Part shown: in pieces, positions 8,170-17,329 of the stretch
Numbering within the stretch: position 1 is the first letter of the stretch
Layout of the letters: each line of letters opens with the position of its first letter
Source of the DNA: Mariprofundaceae bacterium
GTDB lineage: Bacteria; Pseudomonadota; Zetaproteobacteria; Mariprofundales; Mariprofundaceae
Reading direction: 5' to 3'
DNA length: 64,000 nt
Assembly: GCA_021772895.1 (NCBI GenBank)
Contig: JAJFLC010000005.1
Location: forward strand, 124,001-188,000
Notes under the pieces: generated by a model
What the model was told of the DNA's origin: nothing
What the model saw: the letters and a program-made list of their open reading frames with translations, nothing else
Database searches by the model: none
Program-made: the position numbers and the translations under genes

Positions 8170-9903
8170 ATGATTATTCTCGGCATCAATGATGTCGCTC
8201 ATCACAATACCTCCGCAGCTTTAATCATGGATGGTCATGTCATTTCTGCCATTGAAGAGGAACGTATATCCCGTGTGAAATTGGATAATCACTATCCTGT
8301 CCAGGCCATTCAGGCCGTTCTTGAGCAATCAGATATTGCACCGGAAGATATTGATATCATTGCCTTGGCAGGCCTTGATCGCAGACAACAGCGCCCGGCA
8401 ACCAGCCGCCTGTTTAAACAAATTCGCCATGCAGCAAAAACAGACCAAAAAATCAGGACATTTTACCTGAAAAAACAGTTTGATCGTTATGCCCGGCTGT
8501 TTCGGTCCCGACCTTCTGTTCCAGATTTTTTAAACAATAAAAAAATCATCACCGTTGAACATCACCACGCACATGCTGCATCGACTTATTACACATCGCC
8601 TTTTTCCAAAGATGAACGCATTGGTGTTGTGACACTGGATGGTTCCGGTGATGCTGTCTCAGCTTCTGTCTGGTTAGCTGAACATGGACGCCTGAAACAC
8701 ATTTGCTCTCTGCCCACCACTTCCAGCCTTGGTCATATCTATTCTGCTTTTACGGTACACCTTGGTTTCAAACATACCCGACATGAAGGTAAAGTACTGG
8801 GTCTTGCTGCTTTTGGTGATCCTGAGCCCATGTTATCCCGCCTTCTGGCACTGACTGAAATTGGTAATTGGGATCAATTGCTACAGCCTGAGTTGATGCG
8901 TTTAACCCTGCGTTTCGCTTCTGGCATGGGTGTAGAAACCGCCGCAGAATTGGCTCAAGGCCTCTCTCACGAAGATATTGCAGCAGGATTACAGGCTTTC
9001 ACCGAAACCGTCGCATTAGCATTTATTCAGGAGCAAATACGTAAGTTACAGGTCAACAGGCTTGCACTGGCCGGTGGTGTGTTTGCCAACGTAAAATTAA
9101 ATCAGCGTATCCTGGGTCTTGAAGAAGTGGAAAGCATCTACATCCACCCCAACATGGGAGATGGAGGACTTGCTGCAGGTGCTGCGCTTGAAGCACACGC
9201 AACTTTAGCCGATTCCCCTAAACCCTGCTTTATGCAAACTGCCTATCAGGGCCACAACATTGATGAAACCAATGCCCGACACGCTTTAACACAGGCAGGG
9301 CTGATCTTTACCCAACCAGATAATTTAGCAAAAGAAGTCGCCACATTGCTTGCCGATGGCAAGGTTGTCGCACGCGCATCAGGACGCATGGAATACGGCC
9401 CAAGAGCATTGGGCAACCGCACCGTGATGGCGGCATGCAGTGATCCGGACATCAACAAATGGCTGAACGATAAGTTCCAACGCACAGAATTCATGCCGTT
9501 TGCGCCTGTTGTACTTGAAAAACATGCGGCTGAATATTTCCCGGACTGGAAGCCCGAGCATATTGCCGCCCGGTTTATGACCTTAACCTATGATGTCTCT
9601 GAAAAAGGCCAAAAAGAGATTCCCGCAGCAGTACATGTCGATAATACGGCACGCCCTCAGATCATCCGCAAAGAAGACAACCCGGACTATTATGATATTC
9701 TTGCTGCATACCATCAAAAAACTGATATTGCAGGATTAATTAATACCAGCTTCAACATGCATGAAGAGCCCATTGTATGTGATGAAAATGATGCCATTCG
9801 TGCCTGGCAACAGGCGGGACTGGATGCTCTAATTTTAGGCCCTTTTCTGATTCTGCAAACAGACAATATGAATATACAGAAAGGTACGGAGTCAGATATA
9901 TGA
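8170..9903 (+). CDS. NodU/CmcH-family carbamoyltransferase
   Basis: The N-terminal half has the ASKHA-type fold of the family: LGINDVAHHNTSAALI at 4-19, the metal-binding HHHAHAASTYY near 136-146 and TLDGSGDAVSASVW near 157. The C-terminal Carbam_trans_C domain has GRMEYGPRALGNRTVMA near 408 and LINTSFNMHEEPIV near 525. Length (577 aa) is normal. Such enzymes use carbamoyl phosphate and ATP to carbamoylate hydroxyl groups of sugars or natural products (NodU on Nod factors, CmcH on cephalosporins). The setting among heptosyltransferases and a ligase suggests carbamoylation of LPS core or O-antigen sugar; the acceptor is inferred. It overlaps the next gene by 4 nt. Confidence 0.88.
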   Translation: MIILGINDVAHHNTSAALIMDGHVISAIEEERISRVKLDNHYPVQAIQAVLEQSDIAPEDIDIIALAGLDRRQQRPATSRLFKQIRHAAKTDQKIRTFYLKKQFDRYARLFRSRPSVPDFLNNKKIITVEHHHAHAASTYYTSPFSKDERIGVVTLDGSGDAVSASVWLAEHGRLKHICSLPTTSSLGHIYSAFTVHLGFKHTRHEGKVLGLAAFGDPEPMLSRLLALTEIGNWDQLLQPELMRLTLRFASGMGVETAAELAQGLSHEDIAAGLQAFTETVALAFIQEQIRKLQVNRLALAGGVFANVKLNQRILGLEEVESIYIHPNMGDGGLAAGAALEAHATLADSPKPCFMQTAYQGHNIDETNARHALTQAGLIFTQPDNLAKEVATLLADGKVVARASGRMEYGPRALGNRTVMAACSDPDINKWLNDKFQRTEFMPFAPVVLEKHAAEYFPDWKPEHIAARFMTLTYDVSEKGQKEIPAAVHVDNTARPQIIRKEDNPDYYDILAAYHQKTDIAGLINTSFNMHEEPIVCDENDAIRAWQQAGLDALILGPFLILQTDNMNIQKGTESDI

Positions 9904-10709
9904 GTCACAAAATTATCTCTGAACAGGATTTTGACCAACTATGGGAACAGACATCTAAAACGTTACAGACCATGGCTGGACACCTGACGGATACAGAGGC
10001 TCGTTTTTTGACCATGGCAGCAGCGATTCCTGCCAGTCGTGGTGTCATTCTGGAAATCGGCTCTTTCAAAGGACGCTCAACCATAGCCTTGGCCAAAGCC
10101 GCTGAAAAAGCGGGCAGTGCACACACCGGCCTATGGGCAGTGGATCCATTCACATCACCCACTGAAACATGCCCGGATCTTGAAGTTCCATCTTCATACC
10201 CTGAATTTTGTGACAACTTGAAACGAGCAGGTGTCACCGATCAAGTCGAAGTATTTCAAGGTTTTTCATACGACCTTGCTCCGACATGGAAAGAGAAAAT
10301 TCGTTTTTTATGGATTGATGGCGACCACACTTACAAAGGTGCAAAAACAGATTTTGATCTCTTCTCTCCCTTCCTTGAAGACGGGGCAATCATTGCCTTT
10401 CATGATACCCTGCATAGCCATGATGGCCCATGTCGCGTCTTTGCCAACGACATCCTGCTCTCACCCAACTTCGGTGAGTGTGGCTTTAGCGGCTCCATTG
10501 CATGGGCACGTTACCATAAACAGCCTGTCACCGATGAAACCTTGCTTGCAAAGAAACGCAGCCTATACAAAAAGCTCTGCAAACTGGTCGCCATTACCTG
10601 TTTAGGCCAGGAAATAAGCGGTTTACCAAAACTACAATACCGTGTTCTCCGCCTTCTCATCCCTCACGGAAATATCAAACATCAGGATTGGATCAAGGCA
10701 GTAGCCTGA
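9900..10709 (+). CDS. Class I SAM methyltransferase (Methyltransf_24-type)
   Basis: The 269-residue protein has SAM motif I ILEIGSFKGRSTIALAKAA near 52-70, WAVDPF as the acidic-loop region and FLWIDGDHTYKGAKTDFDLFSPFL near 136-159, followed by GAIIAFHDTLHS. This matches Methyltransf_24/cephalosporin hydroxylase-like methyltransferases that act on sugars. The C-terminus is basic and slightly hydrophobic. The start overlaps the carbamoyltransferase stop (ATGA), implying coupled translation and a shared pathway. Methylation of an LPS sugar is inferred from context; the acceptor is unknown. Confidence 0.8.
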   Translation: MSHKIISEQDFDQLWEQTSKTLQTMAGHLTDTEARFLTMAAAIPASRGVILEIGSFKGRSTIALAKAAEKAGSAHTGLWAVDPFTSPTETCPDLEVPSSYPEFCDNLKRAGVTDQVEVFQGFSYDLAPTWKEKIRFLWIDGDHTYKGAKTDFDLFSPFLEDGAIIAFHDTLHSHDGPCRVFANDILLSPNFGECGFSGSIAWARYHKQPVTDETLLAKKRSLYKKLCKLVAITCLGQEISGLPKLQYRVLRLLIPHGNIKHQDWIKAVA

Positions 10710-10730
10710 TATTATAAACTCGGAGTAACC

Positions 10731-11486
10731 ATGAATTTCAAAACCAGTCTCACAGTGAATGGCCGCTATTGGGTCAACAAACTCAATTACACTATCGCCA
10801 AAATAACGCGACGTTTTGTCTATAAAGTTGTACATATTGTGCTTACCAATCTCGATTTGCCTGCGGCCATCGCCTCAGTTAAAAGCTCAGCAGAGTTTGA
10901 AAAGAAAAATCTGCTGGATGTTCCTTATTTCAAAACGCGTGAAAAGCTCTATGCCTTCTGTCTGGAACAGGCTTCAGATGATGGCCTCTACCTTGAATTT
11001 GGCACTTACAAAGGTGATTCCATCAACATCATGGCCAACCTCCAGCCACACACCCACTTTACCGGTTTCGACTCTTTTATCGGCCTGCCTGAACGTTGGA
11101 CCGTCGGCGCCAAAAAAGGCGCTTTTGATATCGGTGGTGTGCTGCCGAACGTGCGTGACAATGTGACGCTGGTAAAAGGCTTCTTTGAAGATTCGCTACC
11201 CGGTTATTGTGAAGACAATGCAACTAAAAAAGTTGCCTTTATTCATGACGATTGCGATCTCTATTCCGGCACCATCACTATTTTCGAAAATCTTCGTCCG
11301 ATGATGCAATATGGCACGATCATCGTGTTCGACGAATATTACAATTACACAGACTGGCTGGATGGCGAATACAAGGCCTTCGCTGAATTCACCAAAAAGT
11401 ATAAGGTAAAGTTTGAATACATCGGCTATATTCGGGAAAATGGGCAAGTTGCTGTACGCATTACGGACATTCCGGAAAGCAAATAA
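10731..11486 (+). CDS. TylF/MycF-type O-methyltransferase
   Basis: The 251-residue protein resembles macrocin O-methyltransferase TylF. It shows YLEFGTYKGDSINIMANL near 85-102, FTGFDSFIGLPERW near 108-121, LVKGFFEDSLP, and IHDDCDLYSGTITIFENLRPMMQYGTIIVFDEY, which contains the metal-binding acidic residues. TylF-family enzymes methylate deoxysugar hydroxyls and need a divalent metal. A GGAG site lies 6-9 nt before the ATG. It is the third methyltransferase in the LPS block and the one with the clearest sugar-methylating relatives. Confidence 0.82.
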   Translation: MNFKTSLTVNGRYWVNKLNYTIAKITRRFVYKVVHIVLTNLDLPAAIASVKSSAEFEKKNLLDVPYFKTREKLYAFCLEQASDDGLYLEFGTYKGDSINIMANLQPHTHFTGFDSFIGLPERWTVGAKKGAFDIGGVLPNVRDNVTLVKGFFEDSLPGYCEDNATKKVAFIHDDCDLYSGTITIFENLRPMMQYGTIIVFDEYYNYTDWLDGEYKAFAEFTKKYKVKFEYIGYIRENGQVAVRITDIPESK

Positions 11487-11528
11487 CAGTCACACACCGT
11501 TAAACACCCATAAATTCAGGAGTCTCTT

Positions 11529-12080
11529 TTGCACCCAGCATTAGGTTTTATTTACCACCACCGTCCACGCTTAACCATTCTTTTGGCACTGGCAGTGATC
11601 GGCTTTGCCCATCCCACTATCGAATCCCTGATCTGGGGCAGCATTGTACTGATCCTCGGTGAAATTGGACGCACATGGGCTTCTGGTTACATCGAGAAAA
11701 ATGCTGAACTGGCTACATCCGGCCCTTACTGTTTTTCGCGCAATCCACTCTACGTCGCCAACTTCATCATGTTTATCGGCTGCTGCATCATGAGTGCCAA
11801 CGTCTGGGTTGGTGTGGCTGTACTGCTCGGCTATTTGGTGATCTACATACCGATCATGAAACATGAATCCGAACACATGATTCACCTGTTCGGCGATCAA
11901 TACCATGCATGGGCTGCCAAAGTACCAATGTTTTTTCCTTGGCCAAGCGGTTGGGTTGCCCCGAATCCGAAGAAGTATTCATGGCAGCTGATGCGTGAAC
12001 ATGATGAGCTGTTCCACATGCTCGGCGTGGTGGCGGGCATTGCTATATTTATTGGCATTTACTGGTTTCAAAACAGTTAA
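11529..12080 (+). CDS. Integral-membrane ICMT/PEMT-type methyltransferase
   Basis: The 183-residue protein has about four to five hydrophobic segments. It carries the isoprenylcysteine carboxyl methyltransferase-like signature: SGPYCFSRNPLYVANF near 65-80 and HESEHMIHLFGDQYHAWAAKVPMFFP near 115-140. These motifs bind SAM at the membrane face. The start is a TTG at 11529, chosen because an AGGAG site lies 6 nt upstream and no ATG is suitable. Bacterial members methylate lipids, isoprenoids or unknown membrane substrates. Between soluble methyltransferases in an LPS cluster, it may act on a lipid-linked glycan; this is inference. Confidence 0.78.
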   Translation: MHPALGFIYHHRPRLTILLALAVIGFAHPTIESLIWGSIVLILGEIGRTWASGYIEKNAELATSGPYCFSRNPLYVANFIMFIGCCIMSANVWVGVAVLLGYLVIYIPIMKHESEHMIHLFGDQYHAWAAKVPMFFPWPSGWVAPNPKKYSWQLMREHDELFHMLGVVAGIAIFIGIYWFQNS

Positions 12081-12112
12081 TTCAAGCAATTTCGAAAAAA
12101 TAAGGAGACCCT

Positions 12113-12685
12113 ATGGACTCACAAAAATGGTGGAAAAAAATTGTACCTCTGATGAAAAAAGAGGGCATCGCCAAACTCAATATGGGCTGTGGCACCAAAG
12201 TTATCCCGGGATGCACCACCATTGATTTCAATGCTGCCTACAAACCGGATTTTGTGCATGACTTGAACCAGTATCCTTACCCTTTTGAAGATAACAGCTT
12301 TGATTTCGTTTTCTGTAGTCAGGTCATTGAACACCTGAATGACACGGTTAAAACGCTCGAAGAAATCGCCCGCATCACCAAACATGATGGTATGGTCTAT
12401 ATCGGTGTTCCACACTACTCATCACGCATTGCTTTTGCAGACCCCACCCATGTGCGCCACTTTGCAGCAACCACTTTCTCTCATTATTTACCGGAAGGCT
12501 GTTACATGAGTCTTGAAAACCTGCAAATGGAAGTTGTGGATATGCGCATGACTTTCAGCAAACTTTATTGGCTGTTTCTTATCCCGTTGTTCGCCAATGC
12601 GATGCCACGTTTTTACGAGGATCATTTGGCAGGTATCTTTCCTGCCAAATTCATCGACGTGCTGCTACGGGTAAAAAAGAAGTAA
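12113..12685 (+). CDS. Class I SAM methyltransferase (Methyltransf_11-type)
   Basis: The 190-residue protein has LNMGCGTKVIPGCTTIDFN near 20-38 as SAM motif I with the acidic residue of strand 2. PYPFEDNSFDFVFCSQVIEHL near 56-76 and VYIGVPHYSS follow. The DPTHVRHFAATTFSHY segment is typical of small methyltransferases in polysaccharide clusters. An AAGGAG site precedes the ATG by a few nt. It lies 32 nt after the membrane methyltransferase and 10 nt before the glycosyltransferase. The substrate is unknown; a sugar hydroxyl is likely from context. Confidence 0.8.
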   Translation: MDSQKWWKKIVPLMKKEGIAKLNMGCGTKVIPGCTTIDFNAAYKPDFVHDLNQYPYPFEDNSFDFVFCSQVIEHLNDTVKTLEEIARITKHDGMVYIGVPHYSSRIAFADPTHVRHFAATTFSHYLPEGCYMSLENLQMEVVDMRMTFSKLYWLFLIPLFANAMPRFYEDHLAGIFPAKFIDVLLRVKKK

Positions 12686-12695
12686 AAAGCTTCGT

Positions 12696-13469
12696 ATGAA
12701 CACAGCCACGCACACGCCAGTCAGCGTTGTTATCATCACCAAAAATGAAGAAGGTAATATCCGCGAGTGTCTGAAGAGTGTGGCGTGGGCCGATGAGGTT
12801 GTGGTTGTTGATTCCGGCAGCACGGATGCAACGTGCAGCATCGCCAAAGATCTTGGCGCTAAAGTCATTCACAATGATTGGCCCGGCTACGGAGCACAAA
12901 AACTATTTGCAAGCAAACAGGCACGCTATGACTGGGTACTAAGCCTTGATGCTGATGAACGAATCAGTCAAACACTTGCTAATAACATTACAAAAGAACT
13001 CAAGATGCCCAAACTTCAGGCCTATGCCCTAAAACGACTGCACTACCTGCTGGGAAAACCTGTTCGCTATGGCGATTGCATGAATGACTGGGTGCTGCGC
13101 CTGTTTAACAAGCAGGAGGCAGCCTTCAATGTGGCGGCGGTTCACGAAGCAGTGCGCACTCAAGGAGAGGTCGGGCGAATCAATGGCAATATTCACCACT
13201 ACACAGCCCCGTCACTTGGTATTTTCATCGACAAACTGAATCATTACACCGATCTACAGGCTGCCAACCTGATAAATAAAGATGCCTACATCGGCTGGAT
13301 TCATGTGACATTCGTACCTTTTTGGCGTTTTTTTCGCTCCTTTGTACTGAAATGCGGATTTCTTGATGGCATACCGGGCTTGGTATACGCCTGTACTGCG
13401 GCACTGACCAGCTTCCTGAAACATGCCAAAACCATGGATCAGGCGCGTCCTGGCAAACAGCCGAAATAA
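12696..13469 (+). CDS. Glycosyltransferase family 2 (WaaE/KdtX-like)
   Basis: A GT-A fold is indicated by VSVVIITKNEEGNIRECLKSV at 9-29, VVVVDSGSTDAT near 37-48 and the metal-binding SLDADER (DXD type) near 86-92. The conserved WVLRLFNKQ and AVHEAV segments and a hydrophobic C-terminal region are shared with WaaE/KdtX, which adds a beta-1,4-glucose to inner-core heptose in enterobacteria. At 257 residues it has the expected length. It sits 2 nt before the O-antigen ligase gene. The sugar and linkage are inferred only. Confidence 0.85.
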   Translation: MNTATHTPVSVVIITKNEEGNIRECLKSVAWADEVVVVDSGSTDATCSIAKDLGAKVIHNDWPGYGAQKLFASKQARYDWVLSLDADERISQTLANNITKELKMPKLQAYALKRLHYLLGKPVRYGDCMNDWVLRLFNKQEAAFNVAAVHEAVRTQGEVGRINGNIHHYTAPSLGIFIDKLNHYTDLQAANLINKDAYIGWIHVTFVPFWRFFRSFVLKCGFLDGIPGLVYACTAALTSFLKHAKTMDQARPGKQPK

Positions 13470-13471
13470 TC

Positions 13472-14698
13472 ATGGCAAAGTCCTGGAAGTTTAAAACCCA
13501 ACAATTAACGAAAGTTCTATTATGCCTCGCAGCACTTTCTTTTCCTTTCTCAGTCGCTGCTGCAAACACAGCGCTGGCCTTGGCACTGATAAGCGGTTTG
13601 TTCTCCTCTCTATTATGGCATGGAATCATAAAACTATGGCAGGCGTATCGCCCACTAACATCCGCCATTATTGCCTACCTCACACTTGTAGTGTTGGGTG
13701 TTAGCTGGAGTCTCGATAAACATTACGGGTTGGAAGTTGCAAGCCACCTGTGGCTCTGGTTACTTCTGCCATTAATCCTGATCGCTCTGCAAGAAAAGCA
13801 ATGGCACTCAAGATTTCTTATATCGCTTTCAATCGGCCTGTCACTACATTTACTGGCATGCGTTTTGCAAAAGTTTGGTCTGGTAAATATTATTGCAGGC
13901 GGCTCAGGCACAACAGATGCAACCGGCTACATTGGTCATATCAGTTTCGGCATTGTCTACAGCACCTGGGCAGGATGGCTTCTGCACTACGGCTGGCTTA
14001 AACATGGCTGGAAGCGGGTGATACCATGGCTATTGTCACTATGGTCCTTTGTCATGATTTTTGCAGCTCAAGGGCGTAGTGGTTACATCGCTGCTACTGC
14101 TGTTCTCATCTTTGTGTCCTGGAAACACCTGATCAGCGGGCACGACTGGAAACGAATGTTTTTTACGCTATCTGCTGGCGTCCTGCTTACCATCATCGTG
14201 ATTTCAGGGCCCGGCAAAGAACGGATTACACAGACCATTGACGGCATTCAGGCTGCAGCACAGGGAGATTTGAGACACGTCGAGGCGCGCTGGATTATCT
14301 GGCTTGGCGCCATTGAAATTTGGAAAGAACACCCTGTTTTTGGTGTTGGCACAGGCGGTTATCCGGAAGCCGCCAAAATCATCAAAGAACAACACCCTCA
14401 ACTTGATGACCGTAATATTTATGGTCACATCCACAATATTTACCTTCAATCTCTGGTTCGATGGGGTCCTGCTGGAATGATCATAATATGCGCACTTTTT
14501 TGGTTTTGGCTCCGGGCAGGGAGCCGACAACCATGGTCTGATCATAGCAACGCGCTTATAGAGTTATCGGCTATTGCCCTTATCATTCATGGCATGTCAT
14601 CGGTCAGCCTCGAAGAACATTTTGCAACTATTTTTGCTATCTTTTCACTTGCTGTCGGACTCTCAAACAGTAGAAAAACGAAGCCTTCATCCTTGTAA
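13472..14698 (+). CDS. waaL: O-antigen ligase family protein (WaaL-like)
   Basis: The 408-residue protein is hydrophobic, with about ten membrane segments. A large periplasmic loop contains the Wzy_C/WaaL hallmark HPVFGVGTGGYPEAA near 285-300 and a later GHIHNIYLQSLVRWGP with the conserved histidine. WaaL transfers undecaprenyl-linked glycan to lipid A-core at the periplasmic face. As the last gene of the LPS block it would attach a glycan to the core assembled by the upstream enzymes. Polymerase (Wzy) activity is the main alternative, since the two families share this domain. Confidence 0.8.
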   Translation: MAKSWKFKTQQLTKVLLCLAALSFPFSVAAANTALALALISGLFSSLLWHGIIKLWQAYRPLTSAIIAYLTLVVLGVSWSLDKHYGLEVASHLWLWLLLPLILIALQEKQWHSRFLISLSIGLSLHLLACVLQKFGLVNIIAGGSGTTDATGYIGHISFGIVYSTWAGWLLHYGWLKHGWKRVIPWLLSLWSFVMIFAAQGRSGYIAATAVLIFVSWKHLISGHDWKRMFFTLSAGVLLTIIVISGPGKERITQTIDGIQAAAQGDLRHVEARWIIWLGAIEIWKEHPVFGVGTGGYPEAAKIIKEQHPQLDDRNIYGHIHNIYLQSLVRWGPAGMIIICALFWFWLRAGSRQPWSDHSNALIELSAIALIIHGMSSVSLEEHFATIFAIFSLAVGLSNSRKTKPSSL

Positions 14699-14706
14699 TA
14701 AACGTT

Positions 14707-15945
14707 CTACAAAACAGCAGCAACAATAACATCCGGTGCCAACTGCTGTTGCTCGCCAGTCTGCATATTTTTTAATGTCACAAGCCCCGCATTCATTTCA
14801 TCCTCACCCACCACAAGCACAAAACGAACACCTTCACGATCTGCCATTTTAAACTGACGCTTGGCACTTCCTCCACCGCAGTGAACAATACTCAAACCCT
14901 TTGAACGTAATTGAGATGCCAACATCAGAGCGTGGCCTTCAACAGCATCACCCAACGCAACAATAGCCATATCAGGGCCCGACACATTCACCTCAGGAAG
15001 CAACATTGCTAAACGTTCAAGACCCATGGCAAAACCAATGGCAGGCGTGGCTGGGCCACCTAACGCTTCAACCAGAGCATCATAGCGCCCTCCGGCAATA
15101 ACCGTTCCCTGAGCACCAAGTTGGTCGGTAATAATTTCAAACGCTGTTCTATTATAATAATCCAGACCCCGAACGATGCGTGGGTTTATCTGATAATCGA
15201 CACTGAGTGCCTCCAGCCCTGCTTTCAACCCGGTAAAGTGAACATCACAATCAGCACACAAGTGGGCAATCATCTCCGGCGCATCCGTCAGTTCTGATTG
15301 GCAGGATGCCACCTTACAATCCAGCACACGCATTGGGTTCTTTTCCATACGCTCATTGCAGGTTTCGCACAATTTATTGGCACGTTCTTTCAGATAGGAA
15401 ACCAACCGATCCCTGTAAGCCGGTCGGCACGTTGGGCAACCCAGTGAATTAATTTCCATGCGCACCTGATCCAAACCAAGCTCAAGCAGAAAGTCTCTGG
15501 CCATCGCTAGCAGCTCGGCATCTTCAATGGGACCTGCCACACCAAACATCTCAACACCAATCTGTTGAAACTGCCGAAGGCGCCCTTTCTGCGGACGTTC
15601 CCTGCGAAACATGGGGCCCGTATAATACCAACGCTGCGCACCGGCACGTGTTAAACCTGCCTGTAGATAGGCACGAACTGCCCCTGCCGTACCTTCAGGG
15701 CGCAGACAAAGGTCATCCCCTCCCTGATCTTCAAAGCGATACATCTCTTTAGAAACGATATCTGTCTCTTCACCAATCGAGCGAACAAACAGCTCTGTAG
15801 GTTCCAGCAAAGGCAACCGTACTTCGCTAAAAGCATAACGTGAAAAAACTGTTTTAGCTGCGGCTTCAACTTTTTGCCATTTGGCCACATCACCCGGTAG
15901 CCCATCATGGATACCACGAATACTCTGCAACTTTTTTATGCCCAT
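14707..15945 (-). CDS. hisS: Histidyl-tRNA synthetase
   Basis: The 412-residue class II synthetase contains the core motifs: IRGIHDGLPGD at the N-terminus, LRPEGTAGAVRAYLQ, motif 2 YYTGPMFRRERPQKGRLRQFQQIGVE, and the histidine-specific RGLDYYNRTAFE. Motif 3 is GFAMGLERLAMLL. A C-terminal anticodon-binding domain follows. The gene charges tRNA-His in the cytosol. It converges on the waaL-like gene with an 8-nt gap and lies 3 nt after the small lipoprotein gene, downstream of ispG. The middle includes several CxxC pairs (CPTCRPAYRD, CETC, CADC), suggesting a metal-bound insertion. Confidence 0.97.
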   Translation of the reverse strand: MGIKKLQSIRGIHDGLPGDVAKWQKVEAAAKTVFSRYAFSEVRLPLLEPTELFVRSIGEETDIVSKEMYRFEDQGGDDLCLRPEGTAGAVRAYLQAGLTRAGAQRWYYTGPMFRRERPQKGRLRQFQQIGVEMFGVAGPIEDAELLAMARDFLLELGLDQVRMEINSLGCPTCRPAYRDRLVSYLKERANKLCETCNERMEKNPMRVLDCKVASCQSELTDAPEMIAHLCADCDVHFTGLKAGLEALSVDYQINPRIVRGLDYYNRTAFEIITDQLGAQGTVIAGGRYDALVEALGGPATPAIGFAMGLERLAMLLPEVNVSGPDMAIVALGDAVEGHALMLASQLRSKGLSIVHCGGGSAKRQFKMADREGVRFVLVVGEDEMNAGLVTLKNMQTGEQQQLAPDVIVAAVL

Positions 15946-15948
15946 GCT

Positions 15949-16131
15949 TTAATACTCATCATCATCGTCAGATGTGTCATCATCAGCATCTTCACCATTC
16001 GAATCACCGGAAGTGGAGATGTCCGTACCAATACTTACCGGACCAACAGGAATGTTGATATGGGCCCCTGCACAACCATGAAGTATCAATAGCACCCATA
16101 CAAAAAAAGTATAATTCATTCGATTCATCAT
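15949..16131 (-). CDS. Small acidic-tailed lipoprotein (hypothetical)
   Basis: The 60-residue product has a short hydrophobic leader ending in a lipobox-like LHGC, so it is probably a lipoprotein of about 40 mature residues. The mature part ends in a very acidic tail (DADDDTSDDDDEY). It sits between ispG (5-nt gap) and hisS (3-nt gap) in the same direction, so it is most likely cotranscribed. No family was recognised. The acidic tail could bind divalent metal, but nothing further can be said. Confidence 0.6.
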   Translation of the reverse strand: MMNRMNYTFFVWVLLILHGCAGAHINIPVGPVSIGTDISTSGDSNGEDADDDTSDDDDEY

Positions 16132-16136
16132 AAAAC

Positions 16137-17234
16137 TTAACGATCCTTTTGCTCACGGATGACCGCAGCCCTTTGCTCAATCTCTTCCACCAGTTGATCA
16201 ATCATCGTAGCCGTCCGAACCTTTTCGGACTTCACACCATCACGATAAAATGTATGTGTCGGGTAACCACCCGTGATGCCAACACTGACCTCTTTGGCCT
16301 CGCCCGGCCCATTGACCACACAACCAATCACCGCCACATCAACATTTTCCTGAATATGTGCCACGCGTTCTTCCAACTGTGAAACTACTTCAATCACATT
16401 AAATTTTTGCCTTGCACAGGATGGACAAGCGATTAAATTCACCCCTCGATGACGAAGCCCAAGTGATTTAAGAATTTCAAACCCAACTTTGACTTCCTCT
16501 TCCGGCTCAGCAGCCAGCGAAACACGAATCGTATCACCAATACCATCGGCCAGTAGTAATCCAAGGCCTATTGAAGATTTAACCGTACCACCAAAACGAC
16601 TACCCGATTCAGTGATCCCCAGATGTAGTGGATAATCCACTTGACCACTAAGTTTCCGATAAGCAGCAACCGTCATCGGAATATTACTGGCTTTCAGAGA
16701 GACTTTAATGTCATGAAAATCCATATCTTCAAGAATTCGAATATGCCCCAGGGCAGACTCCACCATCGCATCAGCACATGGCTCACCATATTTTTCATCC
16801 AGTTCTTTTTCAAGCGAACCTGCATTCACACCAATCCGAATTGAAATTTCGCGCTCTTTGGCTGCCTTAACCACACGTTCAACCCGATCACGTCCACCAA
16901 TATTCCCAGGATTCAAACGCAGACCATGCACACCGGCATCCAGTGAGGCCAGTGCCATTTTATAACTAAAATGGATGTCGGCGATAATCGGTACTGTGGT
17001 CTGCTGCAAGATTTCAGGCATCGCTGCTGCCGATTCAGCATCAGGCACCGAAACACGAACAATATCCGCACCTGCATCCTGAAGACGATGAATCTGCGCC
17101 ACTGTCGCATCAATATCAGTGGTCAATGTATTGGTCATTGACTGCACCGCGACGGGTGCATCACCACCGATTGCCACATCACCGACCATTATTTTCCGCG
17201 TCTTTCGCCGCGGCATCACGATTGAATCACGCAC
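16137..17234 (-). CDS. ispG: 4-hydroxy-3-methylbut-2-en-1-yl diphosphate synthase
   Basis: IspG (GcpE) makes HMBPP from MEcPP in the non-mevalonate isoprenoid pathway using a 4Fe-4S cluster. The protein contains [46 protein letters not shown] and the cluster cysteines in [14 protein letters not shown] and [13 protein letters not shown]. Length is 365 residues. The start is the GTG at 17234 because AAGGA lies 8 nt upstream, whereas the internal ATG at 17216 has no ribosome site. The upstream 95 nt contain three phased ATYGATTT repeats that may regulate it. Confidence 0.96.
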   Translation of the reverse strand: MRDSIVMPRRKTRKIMVGDVAIGGDAPVAVQSMTNTLTTDIDATVAQIHRLQDAGADIVRVSVPDAESAAAMPEILQQTTVPIIADIHFSYKMALASLDAGVHGLRLNPGNIGGRDRVERVVKAAKEREISIRIGVNAGSLEKELDEKYGEPCADAMVESALGHIRILEDMDFHDIKVSLKASNIPMTVAAYRKLSGQVDYPLHLGITESGSRFGGTVKSSIGLGLLLADGIGDTIRVSLAAEPEEEVKVGFEILKSLGLRHRGVNLIACPSCARQKFNVIEVVSQLEERVAHIQENVDVAVIGCVVNGPGEAKEVSVGITGGYPTHTFYRDGVKSEKVRTATMIDQLVEEIEQRAAVIREQKDR

Positions 17235-17272
17235 GATGTAATCCTTATTTTTTCTTTATCTGTTTTATTTCA

Positions 17273-17301
17273 ATCGATTTAAATTGATTTAGAATCGATT
17301 T
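17273..17301. repeat. Three helically phased ATYGATTT repeats upstream of ispG
   Basis: Copies ATCGATTT (17273), ATTGATTT (17283) and ATCGATTT (17294) recur every 10-11 bp, one helical turn. The outer copies are centred on the palindrome AATCGATT. They lie 39-67 nt upstream of the ispG start, where an operator would be expected. Confidence 0.5.
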
Positions 17302-17329
17302 CAGTCTTTTAACTTACCTCAAACACACG

